DNA of 43,926 bases. Source: Clostridia bacterium. GTDB taxonomy: Bacteria > Bacillota > Clostridia > Oscillospirales > CAG-272. The notes under the pieces are model-generated. The model saw nothing but the letters and a program-made list of their open reading frames with translations, was not told the DNA's origin and made no database searches. A program made the translations under genes and the position numbers. Positions 25,121 to 34,661 of this stretch are shown here, in pieces (within the stretch, counting starts at the first letter, position 1; every line of letters starts with the position of its first letter). The stretch is taken from NCBI GenBank assembly GCA_017531765.1, contig JAFXKJ010000087.1, positions 1 through 43,926 of the forward strand, given 5' to 3'.

Positions 25121-26134
25121 ATGAGTGAAAAGAAAACTATTATCCCCGAAGGATATAAGCCGCGTCTGAGCATTTACGATACTCAGTGCGCCATTGATTT
25201 TATAAAAAGAACGTTCAGCCGTAATCTCAGAGGCGCTCTTGCTCTGAGACGTGTTTCCGCGCCCCTTTTCGTCCTTGAAGCGTCGGGATTAAATGACAAC
25301 CTCAGCGGCGTTGAGAGACCCGTTGAATTTGACATTCCCTCTGTTGGGGCAAACGCGCAGATCGTCCATTCTCTTGCTAAATGGAAGAGACTTGCGCTTG
25401 CGCGGTACGGATTCCCAATCGGTGTTGGACTTTATACTGACATGAACGCCGTTCGCCGCGACGAGGAGCTTGACAACATCCACTCCGTCTACGTTGACCA
25501 GTGGGACTGGGAAAAGGTAATCTCCCGTGATCAGAGATGCCGTGACTATCTTGAGGACACGGTAAACCGTATCGTGGGAGCCCTTTGCGACACAAACGAA
25601 GCGGTGATCGACGAGTTCCCCACACTTAACTGCAAGATCGACAGGGAAGTGTCTTTCGTTACGTCTCAGGAGCTTGAGGATATGTACCCCGACATGACGG
25701 GTCACGAAAGAGAGGATGCGTATGTTCGCGAGCACGGCACCACATTCATCATGAAGATCGGCGGAAAGCTGAAGTCAGGCAAGCCTCACGACAACCGCGC
25801 TCCCGACTACGATGACTGGGAGCTTAACGGTGACATTATGGTGTGGAACGAGGTTCTCGGCAGATCCTTTGAGATATCCTCCATGGGTATCAGAGTTGAC
25901 GAGGAGTCTCTTGCGAGACAGCTTGAACTTGCAGGCTGTCCCGAAAGACGGGAGATGGAGTTCCACAGACTTCTCCTTGAAGGTAAACTTCCCCTTACAA
26001 TGGGCGGCGGTATCGGTCAGTCGAGAATCTGTATGCTCATGATGCAGACAGCTCACATCGGTGAGGTTCAGGCATCCGTTTGGGATGATGAAACAAAGAA
26101 GATCTGCTCTGACGCGGGTATTATTCTGCTTTAA
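25121..26134 (+). CDS. asnA: Aspartate-ammonia ligase (asparagine synthetase A)
   Basis: This 337-residue enzyme resembles the class II aminoacyl-tRNA synthetases and makes asparagine from aspartate, ammonia and ATP. It has the family start QCAIDFIKRTFSRNL, then DNLSGVERPVEF, VYVDQWDWEK and the C-terminal motif MGGGIGQSRICMLM. It is ammonia-dependent, unlike the glutamine-using AsnB. The ATG at 25121 follows GAGGT. A frame from 25085 would begin inside the leader. It is monocistronic, flanked by terminators. Confidence 0.96.
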   Translation: MSEKKTIIPEGYKPRLSIYDTQCAIDFIKRTFSRNLRGALALRRVSAPLFVLEASGLNDNLSGVERPVEFDIPSVGANAQIVHSLAKWKRLALARYGFPIGVGLYTDMNAVRRDEELDNIHSVYVDQWDWEKVISRDQRCRDYLEDTVNRIVGALCDTNEAVIDEFPTLNCKIDREVSFVTSQELEDMYPDMTGHEREDAYVREHGTTFIMKIGGKLKSGKPHDNRAPDYDDWELNGDIMVWNEVLGRSFEISSMGIRVDEESLARQLELAGCPERREMEFHRLLLEGKLPLTMGGGIGQSRICMLMMQTAHIGEVQASVWDDETKKICSDAGIILL

Positions 26135-26139
26135 TAATC

Positions 26140-26173
26140 AAAAAACACGTTGGAATTTTCCGACGTGTTTTTT
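26140..26173 (+). terminator. Bidirectional terminator between asnA and the RHH gene
   Basis: A 16-pair stem (26140-26155 with 26158-26173, one G-U pair) begins with six A and ends with six T, so it works for both converging transcripts. Confidence 0.9.
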
Positions 26174-26185
26174 ACGTATGAGTGT

Positions 26186-26383
26186 TTATTCTATATTAAA
26201 TTCGGGCGGTACGTCAAGCTCATGGGGAACGGGACGGCCGTTCTTTTTTCTTTGTCTGACACATTCCGTCAGCAGATATTCTATCTGCCCGTTGACGCTT
26301 CTGAAATCGTCCTCAGCCCATGCGGCGATAGCGTCGTAAAGCTTTGCGGAAAGTCTCAGGGGTATTTGCTTCTTCTCTGCCAT
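26186..26383 (-). CDS. Small ribbon-helix-helix (Arc-type) protein
   Basis: The 65-residue basic protein begins [20 protein letters not shown], a strand then helix, followed by a second helix starting [17 protein letters not shown]. This is the Arc/MetJ ribbon-helix-helix pattern of small dimeric DNA-binding proteins. The C-terminal tail is proline-rich. Its ATG comes one base after the stop of the SPFH gene (TGATATG), so the two are coupled in translation. It may repress its own operon or act with the membrane protein; neither is shown. No toxin gene accompanies it, so antitoxin is a weaker guess. Confidence 0.75.
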   Translation of the reverse strand: MAEKKQIPLRLSAKLYDAIAAWAEDDFRSVNGQIEYLLTECVRQRKKNGRPVPHELDVPPEFNIE

Positions 26384-26384
26384 A

Positions 26385-27479
26385 TCAGTAAAGTGTTCCC
26401 GAGTTTACAACGGGCTGGGCGTCGTGATTTCCGCAGAGTACAACGAGAAGATTTGATACCATAGCCGCCTTGCGTTCCTCGTCAAGGTCAACGATGCTCT
26501 TTTCGTTCAGTCTCTCGAGAGCCATTTCAACCATTCCCACAGCGCCGTCAACGATCATCTTACGGGCGTCGATGATTGCGGATGCCTGCTGGCGCTGAAG
26601 CATTACAGCGGCGATCTCGGGTGCGTACGCGAGGTAAGTGATGCGAGCTTCCACGATCTCAAGACCCGCATCTGTCACCTTGGATTGGATCTCGTTTCTG
26701 ATTCTTTCAGCTACGATCTCGCTTGAACCGCGAAGGCTTCCTTCATCCGCGATTCCGTCACCCGTTGTGTCAACGTTAGGCGCCACGTCATAGGGGTAGA
26801 TGCGTACAATGTTTCGCAGCGCGCTGTCGCACTGGAGGGAGAGGTACTCTTTATAGTTATCTACGTTGAATACCGCCTTTGCAGTATCAACTACACGCCA
26901 CGTTACGGCAATACCGATCTCAATGGGGTTGCCGAGGCAGTCGTTGATCTTCTGACGGCTGTTGCTGAGAGTCATGATCTTAAGAGAGATCTTTTTGTCA
27001 ACTGTCTCGGACATCTTGGGATTCGCAGACAGTAAAATGTGGGATTTCTGTGCGCCGCCGTCAACGTCACCGCTTTGACCGAGCCTCGTTTTTGCCGCGG
27101 GATTTACAGCGGTACAGAAGGGGTTTACGTAATAGAAGCCGTCGTTTTTGAGAGTACCCACGTATTTTCCGAAAAGGGTGAGGACCAGTGCTTCCTGAGG
27201 CTTCAGTATCTTAAGACCAAGATAGGGAAGCCAGCCCACGCAGACCCAAACTATACCTGCGACAACTATTGCCACGTCTACGCCGTGAGGGACGGCATGA
27301 ATTTCGTGATCCATGTTAAGTCCGCCCAGAATTATTGCGGCAAAGCCTAAAAGATAAAAAAACGTGGTAAGTATCAGAGCGAGCATACCTCTGCGCTTAG
27401 TTTTCAGAATTTTCTCGCTGATGCCGTTTTCTTTGTGGTTTCTTGGAATTTGTTTGTTGCTTTGTTTGTTGTTTTTCAT
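26385..27479 (-). CDS. SPFH/Band 7 domain membrane protein
   Basis: The 364-residue protein has a basic, polar N-terminus, two transmembrane helices (about residues 31-54 and 68-90) and then an SPFH domain. Its landmarks are [20 protein letters not shown], the central [16 protein letters not shown], and [20 protein letters not shown] followed by the helix [20 protein letters not shown]. By family such proteins form ring- or scaffold-like assemblies at the membrane and are tied to membrane organisation and protease control. AAGGAG precedes the ATG. It forms a two-gene operon with the ribbon-helix-helix gene. Confidence 0.9.
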   Translation of the reverse strand: MKNNKQSNKQIPRNHKENGISEKILKTKRRGMLALILTTFFYLLGFAAIILGGLNMDHEIHAVPHGVDVAIVVAGIVWVCVGWLPYLGLKILKPQEALVLTLFGKYVGTLKNDGFYYVNPFCTAVNPAAKTRLGQSGDVDGGAQKSHILLSANPKMSETVDKKISLKIMTLSNSRQKINDCLGNPIEIGIAVTWRVVDTAKAVFNVDNYKEYLSLQCDSALRNIVRIYPYDVAPNVDTTGDGIADEGSLRGSSEIVAERIRNEIQSKVTDAGLEIVEARITYLAYAPEIAAVMLQRQQASAIIDARKMIVDGAVGMVEMALERLNEKSIVDLDEERKAAMVSNLLVVLCGNHDAQPVVNSGTLY

Positions 27480-27524
27480 GTTCTGAAGCTCCTTGTATTA
27501 CAAAGATATTTATGTGACATCATA

Positions 27525-27553
27525 ATGATATCATAATCTGCATTGCTTGTCAA
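27525..27553 (-). promoter_or_regulatory. Promoter of the SPFH-RHH operon
   Basis: The reverse strand has TTGACA (27553-27548), a 17-base spacer and TATCAT (27530-27525). Confidence 0.75.
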
Positions 27554-27592
27554 TAAAATTTCGAAAAAAATGAAAAAAATATCTAAAAGCCG

Positions 27593-27621
27593 TTGACAGA
27601 GGCGTTTTTGTGTGATATATT
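27593..27621 (+). promoter_or_regulatory. Promoter of the GntR-ABC operon
   Basis: TTGACA at 27593-27598, 17-base spacer, TATATT at 27616-27621. The -10 is overlapped by the operator palindrome. Confidence 0.8.
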
Positions 27622-27656
27622 ATAGGTGTTATATATGAAGTATAACACCTATAATA
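27618..27656 (+). promoter_or_regulatory. Operator palindrome for the GntR regulator
   Basis: TATTATAGGTGTTATA (27618-27633) is repeated as a perfect inverted copy at 27641-27656, separated by seven bases. It overlaps the -10 and the transcription start. This is the expected place for an autorepressor. A second palindrome, TGTAATATTACA, lies at 27669-27680. Confidence 0.85.
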
Positions 27657-27703
27657 CGATCGTACGAATGTAATATTACAAAAAAGCAAAAGGAGGCGGA
27701 TGG

Positions 27704-28093
27704 ATGTTTCAGATCGACCCTATGTCCAGAACACCTATTTACGAGCAGCTTATCGAACAAACGGAGAAGTTTATTTTGACGGGGGCGATCTCTGCGGGAG
27801 ATCAGATACCCTCCGTCAGAAGTGTCTCGGTGGAGCTTTCCGTAAATCCCGTAACCATTCTTAAGGCATACTCCGATCTCAGCTCCCGCGGAATTATAAA
27901 ATCGGTTCCGGGGAGGGGGTATTTTGTGTGCTCCGATGCCAAAGAAAAGCTGAGTGCGGGTAAGAGTGAGCTTCTCTTTGAGGTTTCAACTCTTGCGTCA
28001 GAGCTTGCACTTGCGGGAATTCCTATGGAGGCGGTAATAAAGAAGATTGAAGAAGCATACGGTAATTTTGAAAGAAAGGATGATGACAAATGA
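27704..28093 (+). CDS. GntR-family regulator, YtrA subfamily
   Basis: The 129-residue protein has a winged helix (TPIYEQLIEQTEKFILTGAI, then IPSVRSVSVELSVNPVTILK and GIIKSVPGRGYFV) and only a short helical C-terminus with no effector-binding domain. That is the hallmark of the YtrA subfamily, which controls neighbouring ABC exporters and often responds to wall-active antibiotics. GGAGG precedes the ATG. The stop overlaps the start of the ATPase (ATGA). It probably binds the palindrome at 27618-27656. Confidence 0.92.
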   Translation: MFQIDPMSRTPIYEQLIEQTEKFILTGAISAGDQIPSVRSVSVELSVNPVTILKAYSDLSSRGIIKSVPGRGYFVCSDAKEKLSAGKSELLFEVSTLASELALAGIPMEAVIKKIEEAYGNFERKDDDK

Positions 28094-28992
28094 TAATTGC
28101 GGAAAATTTGACGAAAAAGTTTGACACTTTCACAGCACTTGACAGTATTTCATGCACCATTGGTGACGGATGTATATACGGAATGGTTGGGTCAAACGGC
28201 GCGGGTAAGTCCACCTTTTTGAGACTTATCACGGGAGTTTACAAGGCTGACGGCGGAAGCGTTACTCTTGACGGTGAAGACGTGTGGGAAAATCCATCGG
28301 TGAAGCGCCGCATTGCTTATGTTCCCGACGAGCTCTTTTTCCTCCCGGGTGCATCAATGAACACCATGGCGGAGCTTTACCGCCACAGCTTTAATTTCTT
28401 CGACAGAGACAGGTTTTTGCGCCTTGCCACTGATTTCGGACTGAATGTTAAAAAATCGATCTCAACCTTCTCAAAAGGTATGAAGCGTCAGGCGGCGACC
28501 ATACTCGCACTTTCAACCTGCCCTGATTATATCTTTTTTGACGAGACCTTTGACGGCCTTGACCCAATCATGCGTAATTACGTAAAGTCCATTATATGTC
28601 AGGACGTGCTTGACCGTGGCGCGACTGCGGTAATTACCTCCCACTCCCTCCGTGAGCTTGAGGATACCTGCGATCAGCTCGCTCTCCTTCATAAGGGAGG
28701 TCTTGTACTGCAGAGCGATATACAGAACTTGAAAACAGCACAGTTCAAGATACAGATCGCCTTTGGTGAGGATTACGGCAGGGAAAAGTTTGAGTCGCTT
28801 AGTGGCATGAAGATAATTCATTTTACAAAACACGGAAGTGTTACCAACATGATAGTGAAGGGTGAACGGGATTACGTATGCGCTGCTTTGAATGAACTGA
28901 GTCCCCTTATCCTTGATGTGCTTCCGTTGACTCTTGAGGAAGTGTTCACCTACGAAATGGAAGCTCTGGGCTATTCCTTTGACCTGAACTGA
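28090..28992 (+). CDS. ABC exporter ATPase (ABC-2/YtrB-like)
   Basis: The 300-residue ATPase has Walker A GSNGAGKST (residues 34-42), Walker B YIFFDETFDGLDP with the catalytic glutamate, and ITSHSLRELED with the switch histidine. The signature reads FSKGMKRQ rather than LSGGQ, a common change in ABC-2 exporters. A C-terminal extension of about 90 residues follows. It overlaps the GntR gene by four bases and is followed after 14 bases by the permease, with GAAAGGAG in the gap. Confidence 0.93.
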   Translation: MIIAENLTKKFDTFTALDSISCTIGDGCIYGMVGSNGAGKSTFLRLITGVYKADGGSVTLDGEDVWENPSVKRRIAYVPDELFFLPGASMNTMAELYRHSFNFFDRDRFLRLATDFGLNVKKSISTFSKGMKRQAATILALSTCPDYIFFDETFDGLDPIMRNYVKSIICQDVLDRGATAVITSHSLRELEDTCDQLALLHKGGLVLQSDIQNLKTAQFKIQIAFGEDYGREKFESLSGMKIIHFTKHGSVTNMIVKGERDYVCAALNELSPLILDVLPLTLEEVFTYEMEALGYSFDLN

Positions 28993-29006
28993 AAGGAGAT
29001 GAAACT

Positions 29007-31169
29007 ATGACAAGTGAAACAAAGGTAAATACAGCAAATAAAAAGAAAAAAGAGTTTTTCAGTCTCGGTCTTTACGTTGAAGCTGTCAAGCGAATCAGAC
29101 TCCCTGGAATTATTCTTTCCGTTATTCTCGCCCTTGAAGCACTTCTCGTTCCTTTGGGGTTTGAGATAGACTACTTAATGACAAAGCGAATGTACGGAGG
29201 GGAAGCCTTCGGTTCGAATTACACCCCTCAGGTGATGAGTGGCTCGGAGCTTCACATACTCCTCTTTCTTGTGGCGGTGGTAGGCGCACCCGTGTTTGCG
29301 TGGAGTCTGTTCTCATTCTTAAACAAGAGAAGCGCATCCGACTATTACCACTCATTACCTCACACAAGGCTTTCCCTTTACGTCAGCAATATTGCGGCGC
29401 TGGTAAGTTGGATATTCGGTATTACCGTTGTAACAAGCGGACTTTCCCGTTTCACAGCGGCACTCTTTCCTAAGGTTATAAGTGTTGAAGCGGGAACATA
29501 TTTCCCTTATATGGCAGGATGCTTTGCACTGTCACTCCTTATCGCGGCGTGTATCGTGATCGGAAAAAGTATTACGGGAACGGTATTTTCAAATCTTGTC
29601 GTAACTTCGCTGATCATGGTTTTCCCGAGATTCGTTATGGCAATGGTAACGAGCGCGGTTACATCAAAGCTTCCCATTATTCCCGCTGACCACGTGAGCT
29701 TCTTTCTCTCGCCGAAGCTGAACATTTTAACGGGAATGATAACCCAGCTTGAGGACGTCTATTACGTTGAGTCTTGCCTGTTTGACGGTGTGTCACAGAT
29801 ATACACTTTAGTCCTTGCCCTTGCTTACTTTGCACTCGGAGCATTTCTGTTCTGCCGCAGAAAGAGCGAAAGCGCGCAAAGATCGGCACCGAGTAAGCGT
29901 ATGCAGGCGGTATACCGCACGGTCCTCGCTTTTGCGGTGAGCGTACCGTTCTGCTACATTATCTTCGGACTTGATAACGATCCTATAAGCAAGGTGTTCC
30001 TTGTGGGAGCTCTTGTTATACTTTCAGCGCTAACGTACTTTATCTACGAGATTTTGACCACGAAGAAGTGGAAGAATCTTCTTCGGGCGATCCCCGGCTT
30101 CTTTATCGTGCTTCTTCTTGACGTGCTTCTTTTCGGCACAATGTACGGTATTACCGCCCTTGAGGGGTCCTTCCGTCCCGATGCGTCTGAGATCAAATAT
30201 GTTCAGCTTGCGGGTAACACATACGGGTATGCGGGCATGGGTATGGATTTCAGAACATATGTGGAGTCGGAGACCTCTAAGCTGAAGATCACAGACGAGG
30301 AAGCCATAAAGACGGTGGCTAAGTGCCTTGATGAAACCTTTGAATACTATGAGACCTACGGCGGTATCGATGATTGGTACAGCTACTCTCATAACGGAGC
30401 TTACTCGGATAAAGCAGAGTACGCAAGCATATACACGTTTAGGATCGTGACCAAAAGCGGAATTACAAAATACCGTAATATCAGGTTCTACAGCGAGGAT
30501 ATGGCGACAGTCAGAGAGTCTCTTGGTGAAATGTCCGGTTACAGTGAAGCATGGACAACGCTTCCCACACCTCACAGAGGAACACTGACCATGGACAGTG
30601 GGGCGTTTGAGATCAGCAATGACCAAGCTGAGGAAATCTTTGAGGTGTTCAAGAGCGAGCTTGAAGAGGTAGACTTGGACAAGTGGGTGGAATTCAATAT
30701 GAGCTACGGCCCCGCATTTGCGTACTTCTACTATCAGACGGCGGACATATATCTCAGCGTTCCCGTCAGTGCGGAGCTTTTCCCCGAGACTGCGGATATG
30801 ATACTGAAGTATGCCAAGATAAACGCCGACGAGATCTTTAAGGAAATAGAGTCTGCACTTGAAAATTACGAAAACTCGCACCTTCAGTATGCCGAGCTGT
30901 TGGTATATGAAAACGGCAATTACGTGTACTGCGGAACAGATACCTCTTTCTTTGATGAAGATCGGACTGAGTTTGTTCTGAGCTGTCGAGACAGCGGCAA
31001 ATTTGAGCTTGGTGACGATTTTATGCGTGTGGAAATAGAATTTTTCGACACATCGGACGGTGAAGAGCCCGAAAAAGGCGATATGGTTTATCTTTCATGT
31101 ATAATTAAAGTCAGCGAAGAGTCAAAGGAAATATTGTCGCAGTATTATAAAGGCGTATTTGAAGATTGA
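29007..31169 (+). CDS. ABC-2 type permease with large C-terminal soluble domain
   Basis: The 720-residue membrane protein has about nine hydrophobic segments in residues 30-390 (for example LPGIILSVILALEALLVPLG and FFIVLLLDVLLFGTMYGITA). A soluble region of about 330 residues follows (START around GSFRPDASEIKYVQLAGNTY) that I cannot assign. The membrane part suits the partner of the ATPase just upstream. The soluble tail contains two alike stretches (ITDEEAIKTVAKCLDETFEY; ISNDQAEEIFEVFKSELEEV), suggesting an internal duplication. It probably exports or clears a hydrophobic compound or peptide; the substrate is unknown. Confidence 0.85.
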   Translation: MTSETKVNTANKKKKEFFSLGLYVEAVKRIRLPGIILSVILALEALLVPLGFEIDYLMTKRMYGGEAFGSNYTPQVMSGSELHILLFLVAVVGAPVFAWSLFSFLNKRSASDYYHSLPHTRLSLYVSNIAALVSWIFGITVVTSGLSRFTAALFPKVISVEAGTYFPYMAGCFALSLLIAACIVIGKSITGTVFSNLVVTSLIMVFPRFVMAMVTSAVTSKLPIIPADHVSFFLSPKLNILTGMITQLEDVYYVESCLFDGVSQIYTLVLALAYFALGAFLFCRRKSESAQRSAPSKRMQAVYRTVLAFAVSVPFCYIIFGLDNDPISKVFLVGALVILSALTYFIYEILTTKKWKNLLRAIPGFFIVLLLDVLLFGTMYGITALEGSFRPDASEIKYVQLAGNTYGYAGMGMDFRTYVESETSKLKITDEEAIKTVAKCLDETFEYYETYGGIDDWYSYSHNGAYSDKAEYASIYTFRIVTKSGITKYRNIRFYSEDMATVRESLGEMSGYSEAWTTLPTPHRGTLTMDSGAFEISNDQAEEIFEVFKSELEEVDLDKWVEFNMSYGPAFAYFYYQTADIYLSVPVSAELFPETADMILKYAKINADEIFKEIESALENYENSHLQYAELLVYENGNYVYCGTDTSFFDEDRTEFVLSCRDSGKFELGDDFMRVEIEFFDTSDGEEPEKGDMVYLSCIIKVSEESKEILSQYYKGVFED

Positions 31170-31214
31170 AGGTAACAAGGGTTACAGGGTTCACATCTAA
31201 ATACGCCAAAACAG

Positions 31215-31241
31215 AAAAACGCCGAATTTTTCGGCGTTTTT
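31215..31241 (+). terminator. Bidirectional terminator between permease and serS
   Basis: AAAAACGCCGAA and its complement enclose a three-base TTT loop. T-runs follow on both strands, serving both converging genes. Confidence 0.9.
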
Positions 31242-31246
31242 CGTTA

Positions 31247-31270
31247 TTACTTTCTTACTTTCTTACTTTC
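31247..31270. repeat. Triple 8-base tandem repeat at the serS stop
   Basis: TTACTTTC occurs three times in direct succession. On the reverse strand the copies cover the last serS codons and its stop, so changes in copy number would not alter the protein. Confidence 0.8.
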
Positions 31271-32555
31271 TAACGGGAGAGATCTTCTCCTTGCCGCCCA
31301 TGTAGGGACGGAGAGCTACGGGAATATTAACGCTCATATCAGCGTTAAGGTTGTTCTCAAGGAATGCGATGAGCATTCTGGGAGGAGCAACAACGGTGTT
31401 GTTGAGGGTGTGAGCAAAGTACTTCTTACCGTCCTCACCGTTTACACGGATCTTGAGACGTCTTGCCTGAGCATCACCGAGATTGGAGCAGGAGCCAACC
31501 TCGAAATACTTCTTCTGTCTGGGAGACCATGCCTCAACGTCGAAGGATTTTACCTTAAGGTCAGCAAGGTCACCTGAGCAGCACTCAAGTGTTCTTACGG
31601 GAATGTCAAGGGAACGGAAGAGATCAACTGTGTTCTGCCAGAGCTTGTCGAACCATACGGGACTTTCCTCAGGCTTACATACAACGATCATTTCCTGCTT
31701 CTCAAACTGGTGGATTCTGTATACACCGCGCTCTTCGATACCGTGTGCTCCCTTTTCCTTACGGAAGCAGGGGGAGTAGGATGTGTAGGTGTAGGGAAGC
31801 TTCTCTTCGGGGAGGATCTGATCGATGAACTTACCGATCATGGAGTGCTCGCTCGTACCGATGAGGTAGAGATCCTCGCCCTCGATCTTGTACATCATAG
31901 CGTCCATTTCAGCAAAGCTCATAACGCCTGTAACAACGCTGCTGCGGATCATGTAGGGAGGAACACAGTAGGTAAAGCCGCGATCGATCATGAAATCTCT
32001 TGCATAGGAGATGACGGCGGAGTGGAGACGTGCGATGTCACCCTCAAGATAGTAGAAGCCGTTACCCGCAACGCGTCTTGCGCCGTCAAGGTCGATTCCG
32101 TTGAAGCCTTCCATGATCTCGGTGTGGTAGGGAATATCAAAGTCGGGAACAGCAGGCTCGCCGTACTTTGTAACCTCTACGTTCTCACTGTCGTCACGAC
32201 CGATGGGAACAGAGGGGTCGATAATGTTGGGGATGGTCATCTGGATCTCGCGGATTCTTTCAGCAAGCTTTGCTTCCTTCGCCTCAGCCTCGGCAAGACG
32301 TGCGGACTGTTCGCTGACCTGGCGCTTAGCTTCCTCTGCTTCCTCTCTCTTGCCCTGACCCATGAGCGCACCGATCATCTTGGAGATCTTATTGCGGTTA
32401 GCTCTCATTTCGTCAGCAGCCTTCATGGTAGCTCTGTTCTCCTCGTCAAGTGCGATAAGCTCGTCAACGAGGGGGAGCTTCTTGTCCTGAAACTTCTTTC
32501 TGATATTTTCCTTAACAAGCTCGGGATTTTCTCTTATAAACTTTAAGTCAAGCAT
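31263..32555 (-). CDS. serS: Seryl-tRNA synthetase
   Basis: This 430-residue class II synthetase charges tRNA-Ser and supplies Ser-tRNA for selenocysteine where present. The N-terminal coiled-coil tRNA arm (about residues 30-100, rich in Glu, Ala, Lys and Arg) is complete. Catalytic blocks are GTSEHSMIGKF, CFRKEKGAHGIEERGVYRIH and FEVGSCSNLGDAQARRL with TLNNTVVAPPRMLIAFLENN. GGAAGG precedes the ATG. It lies 23 bases after typA and probably shares its transcript. No T-box is seen. Confidence 0.97.
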   Translation of the reverse strand: MLDLKFIRENPELVKENIRKKFQDKKLPLVDELIALDEENRATMKAADEMRANRNKISKMIGALMGQGKREEAEEAKRQVSEQSARLAEAEAKEAKLAERIREIQMTIPNIIDPSVPIGRDDSENVEVTKYGEPAVPDFDIPYHTEIMEGFNGIDLDGARRVAGNGFYYLEGDIARLHSAVISYARDFMIDRGFTYCVPPYMIRSSVVTGVMSFAEMDAMMYKIEGEDLYLIGTSEHSMIGKFIDQILPEEKLPYTYTSYSPCFRKEKGAHGIEERGVYRIHQFEKQEMIVVCKPEESPVWFDKLWQNTVDLFRSLDIPVRTLECCSGDLADLKVKSFDVEAWSPRQKKYFEVGSCSNLGDAQARRLKIRVNGEDGKKYFAHTLNNTVVAPPRMLIAFLENNLNADMSVNIPVALRPYMGGKEKISPVRK

Positions 32556-32578
32556 GATTTTTACCTTCCGATCATATA

Positions 32579-34414
32579 TTAAAGATTAGCTTTTTTTCTT
32601 TTGGAGACTTCCTTTAGTCTCAGCTCAGTGTTAAGTATCTTCTTTCTGAGGCGAATTGTTTTGGGAGTTACCTCAATGAGCTCGTCCTCCGAGATAAACT
32701 CGATGGCTTGCTCAAGGGAGAAGATCTTCGGGGGTACAAGGCGGAGTGCCTCGTCTGCACCTGTACTTCTGATAGATGTCAGATGCTTTTTCTTACATAC
32801 GTTCAGTGCAATATCCTCCTGCTTCGGGCACTCGCCGACGATCATGCCCTCATACACGGGAGTTTGAACACCGATGAACATTACACCGCGGTCCTGGCTG
32901 TTGTAAAGTCCGTAGGAGGTGGACTCACCTGCCTCAGAGGCGATGAGAGAGCCGGTAAAGCGGGTCGTGACCTCGCCCTTGTAAGGCTCATATCCAGCAA
33001 ACAGTGAGTTTATGATTCCCTCACCCCTTGTGTCGGTGAGAAACTCGTTTCTGTATCCGAAAAGGCATCTTGCGGGGATCATGTATTCGATCTTCATTCT
33101 GCTTCCGGAAAGATTCATTTCAAGGAGCTCGCCGCGGCGCGCGCTGAGCTTTTCAACCACGGAGCCCATATATTCCTGGGGCACATCGATGGAAACCTTT
33201 TCCATAGGCTCGCATTTTACGCCGTCGATCTCACGGTAAAGCACACGGGGAGTTGAACAGCAAAGCTCATATCCCTCGCGGCGCATGGTTTCAATAAGAA
33301 TGGAAAGGTGCATCTCACCGCGACCCGCTACGTTGAAGGAATCCGTAGTGTCACCGTCGGTAACTCTGAGGGAAACGTCCTTGAGAGTTTCCTTATAAAG
33401 TCTTTCGCGTATCTGACGGGTGGTAACGAATTTTCCTTCCCGTCCTGCGAAGGGACTGTCGTTTACCGAGAAGGTCATTTCCATGGTCGGCTCGCTCACC
33501 TTGACGAACTCAAGAGGTGTGGGATCAAGGGGAGAGGTGATGGTGTCACCGATGGTAATGTCGGAAGCTCCCGAGAAGCAAACGATGTCACCAACCTTCG
33601 CTTCGGTTACTTCCTTGCGTGACAGTCCGTCAAACTCGTAAAGGGTAACCAGCTTTGTTCTCTTAGGCTGAGCATCGGGAGTGTGGTAGTTCACGATAAG
33701 CGCATCTTCTCCGACTTTGGCACGGCCTCTTTCAATACGTCCGATACCGATACGGCCTACGTAATCGTTGTAGTCGATGGAGGAAACGAGAAGCTGAAGC
33801 GGCTCGTTTTCTTCACCCTCGGGGGCGGGCATATATTCGATGATCGTGTCGAAGAGAGTTCCGAGATTTTCACCCTTTTCATAGGGGGAAAGGGAAGCAG
33901 TACCTGCTCTGCCCGAACAGAAAATCATGGGAGAATCAAGCTGTTCGTCGTTGGCACCGAGATCGAGAAGAAGCTCAAGAACTTCCTCTTCAACCTCTTC
34001 AAGACGTGCATCGGGCTTGTCTATCTTGTTGATAACGACGATGATCTTGTGGCCAAGCTCCATTGCACGGCCGAGAACGAATCTCGTCTGAGGCATGGGG
34101 CCCTCAGCCGCGTCAACGAGAAGGAGAACGCCGTTTACCATTTTAAGTATACGCTCAACCTCGCCGCCGAAGTCTGCGTGTCCCGGGGTATCGACGATGT
34201 TGATCTTAATTCCGTCTCTCATAACGGAGGTGTTTTTCGCAAGAATAGTGATTCCGCGCTCGCGTTCAAGGTCACCTGAGTCCATAACGCGCTCGCGTAC
34301 TGTTTGATTTTCGTGATATTCGCCACACTGCTTCAGCATTTCGTCAACGAGGGTAGTTTTACCGTGGTCAACGTGAGCAATGATGGCAACATTTCTGAGG
34401 TCTTCTCTTATCAA
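32579..34414 (-). CDS. typA: Translational GTPase TypA/BipA
   Basis: The 611-residue GTPase has the order G domain, beta-barrel domain II, domains III and V, and the TypA-specific C-terminal domain. G motifs are [17 protein letters not shown] and NKIDKPDAR, with switch I RERGITI. By family it binds ribosomes and helps assembly and stress or low-temperature growth. The start is TTG at 34414: AGAGG lies eight bases upstream and no ATG fits. A seven-codon ATG frame without a ribosome site (34434-34411) ends exactly over this TTG. serS follows. Confidence 0.95.
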   Translation of the reverse strand: MIREDLRNVAIIAHVDHGKTTLVDEMLKQCGEYHENQTVRERVMDSGDLERERGITILAKNTSVMRDGIKINIVDTPGHADFGGEVERILKMVNGVLLLVDAAEGPMPQTRFVLGRAMELGHKIIVVINKIDKPDARLEEVEEEVLELLLDLGANDEQLDSPMIFCSGRAGTASLSPYEKGENLGTLFDTIIEYMPAPEGEENEPLQLLVSSIDYNDYVGRIGIGRIERGRAKVGEDALIVNYHTPDAQPKRTKLVTLYEFDGLSRKEVTEAKVGDIVCFSGASDITIGDTITSPLDPTPLEFVKVSEPTMEMTFSVNDSPFAGREGKFVTTRQIRERLYKETLKDVSLRVTDGDTTDSFNVAGRGEMHLSILIETMRREGYELCCSTPRVLYREIDGVKCEPMEKVSIDVPQEYMGSVVEKLSARRGELLEMNLSGSRMKIEYMIPARCLFGYRNEFLTDTRGEGIINSLFAGYEPYKGEVTTRFTGSLIASEAGESTSYGLYNSQDRGVMFIGVQTPVYEGMIVGECPKQEDIALNVCKKKHLTSIRSTGADEALRLVPPKIFSLEQAIEFISEDELIEVTPKTIRLRKKILNTELRLKEVSKRKKANL

Positions 34415-34467
34415 TTCAGTCTGCCTCTTTTCATGGTAGTTTATTTACTTACAATAATACAAATATC

Positions 34468-34496
34468 ATTATATCATAAAAAATAAAGCTTGAAAA
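34468..34496 (-). promoter_or_regulatory. Extended -10 promoter of typA-serS
   Basis: On the reverse strand TGATATAAT gives an extended -10 (TATAAT at 34473-34468). The -35 at 17 bases is a weak TTTTCA. Confidence 0.55.
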
Positions 34497-34576
34497 GGGG
34501 TTTTTATAAGTTTTAAGGTGAATTAAATAAAGAATTGACGAATTGCGGGACGAGAGGATATTTTCTGCAAAAAACA

Positions 34577-34605
34577 TTGACAATACGTTATCAGTGTGTT
34601 ATAAA
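34577..34605 (+). promoter_or_regulatory. Promoter of the nucleoside-hydrolase-like gene
   Basis: TTGACA at 34577-34582, 17-base spacer, TATAAA at 34600-34605. Confidence 0.8.
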
Positions 34606-34661
34606 GTAATCAGTAAAGGAAAAAGCAAAATCTTTTTATAAAACCAAAGGAGATATGTACC

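Noticed and set aside
26186..26383. Antitoxin of a toxin-antitoxin pair
   Set aside because: No toxin-sized partner is adjacent; the coupled gene is an SPFH membrane protein.
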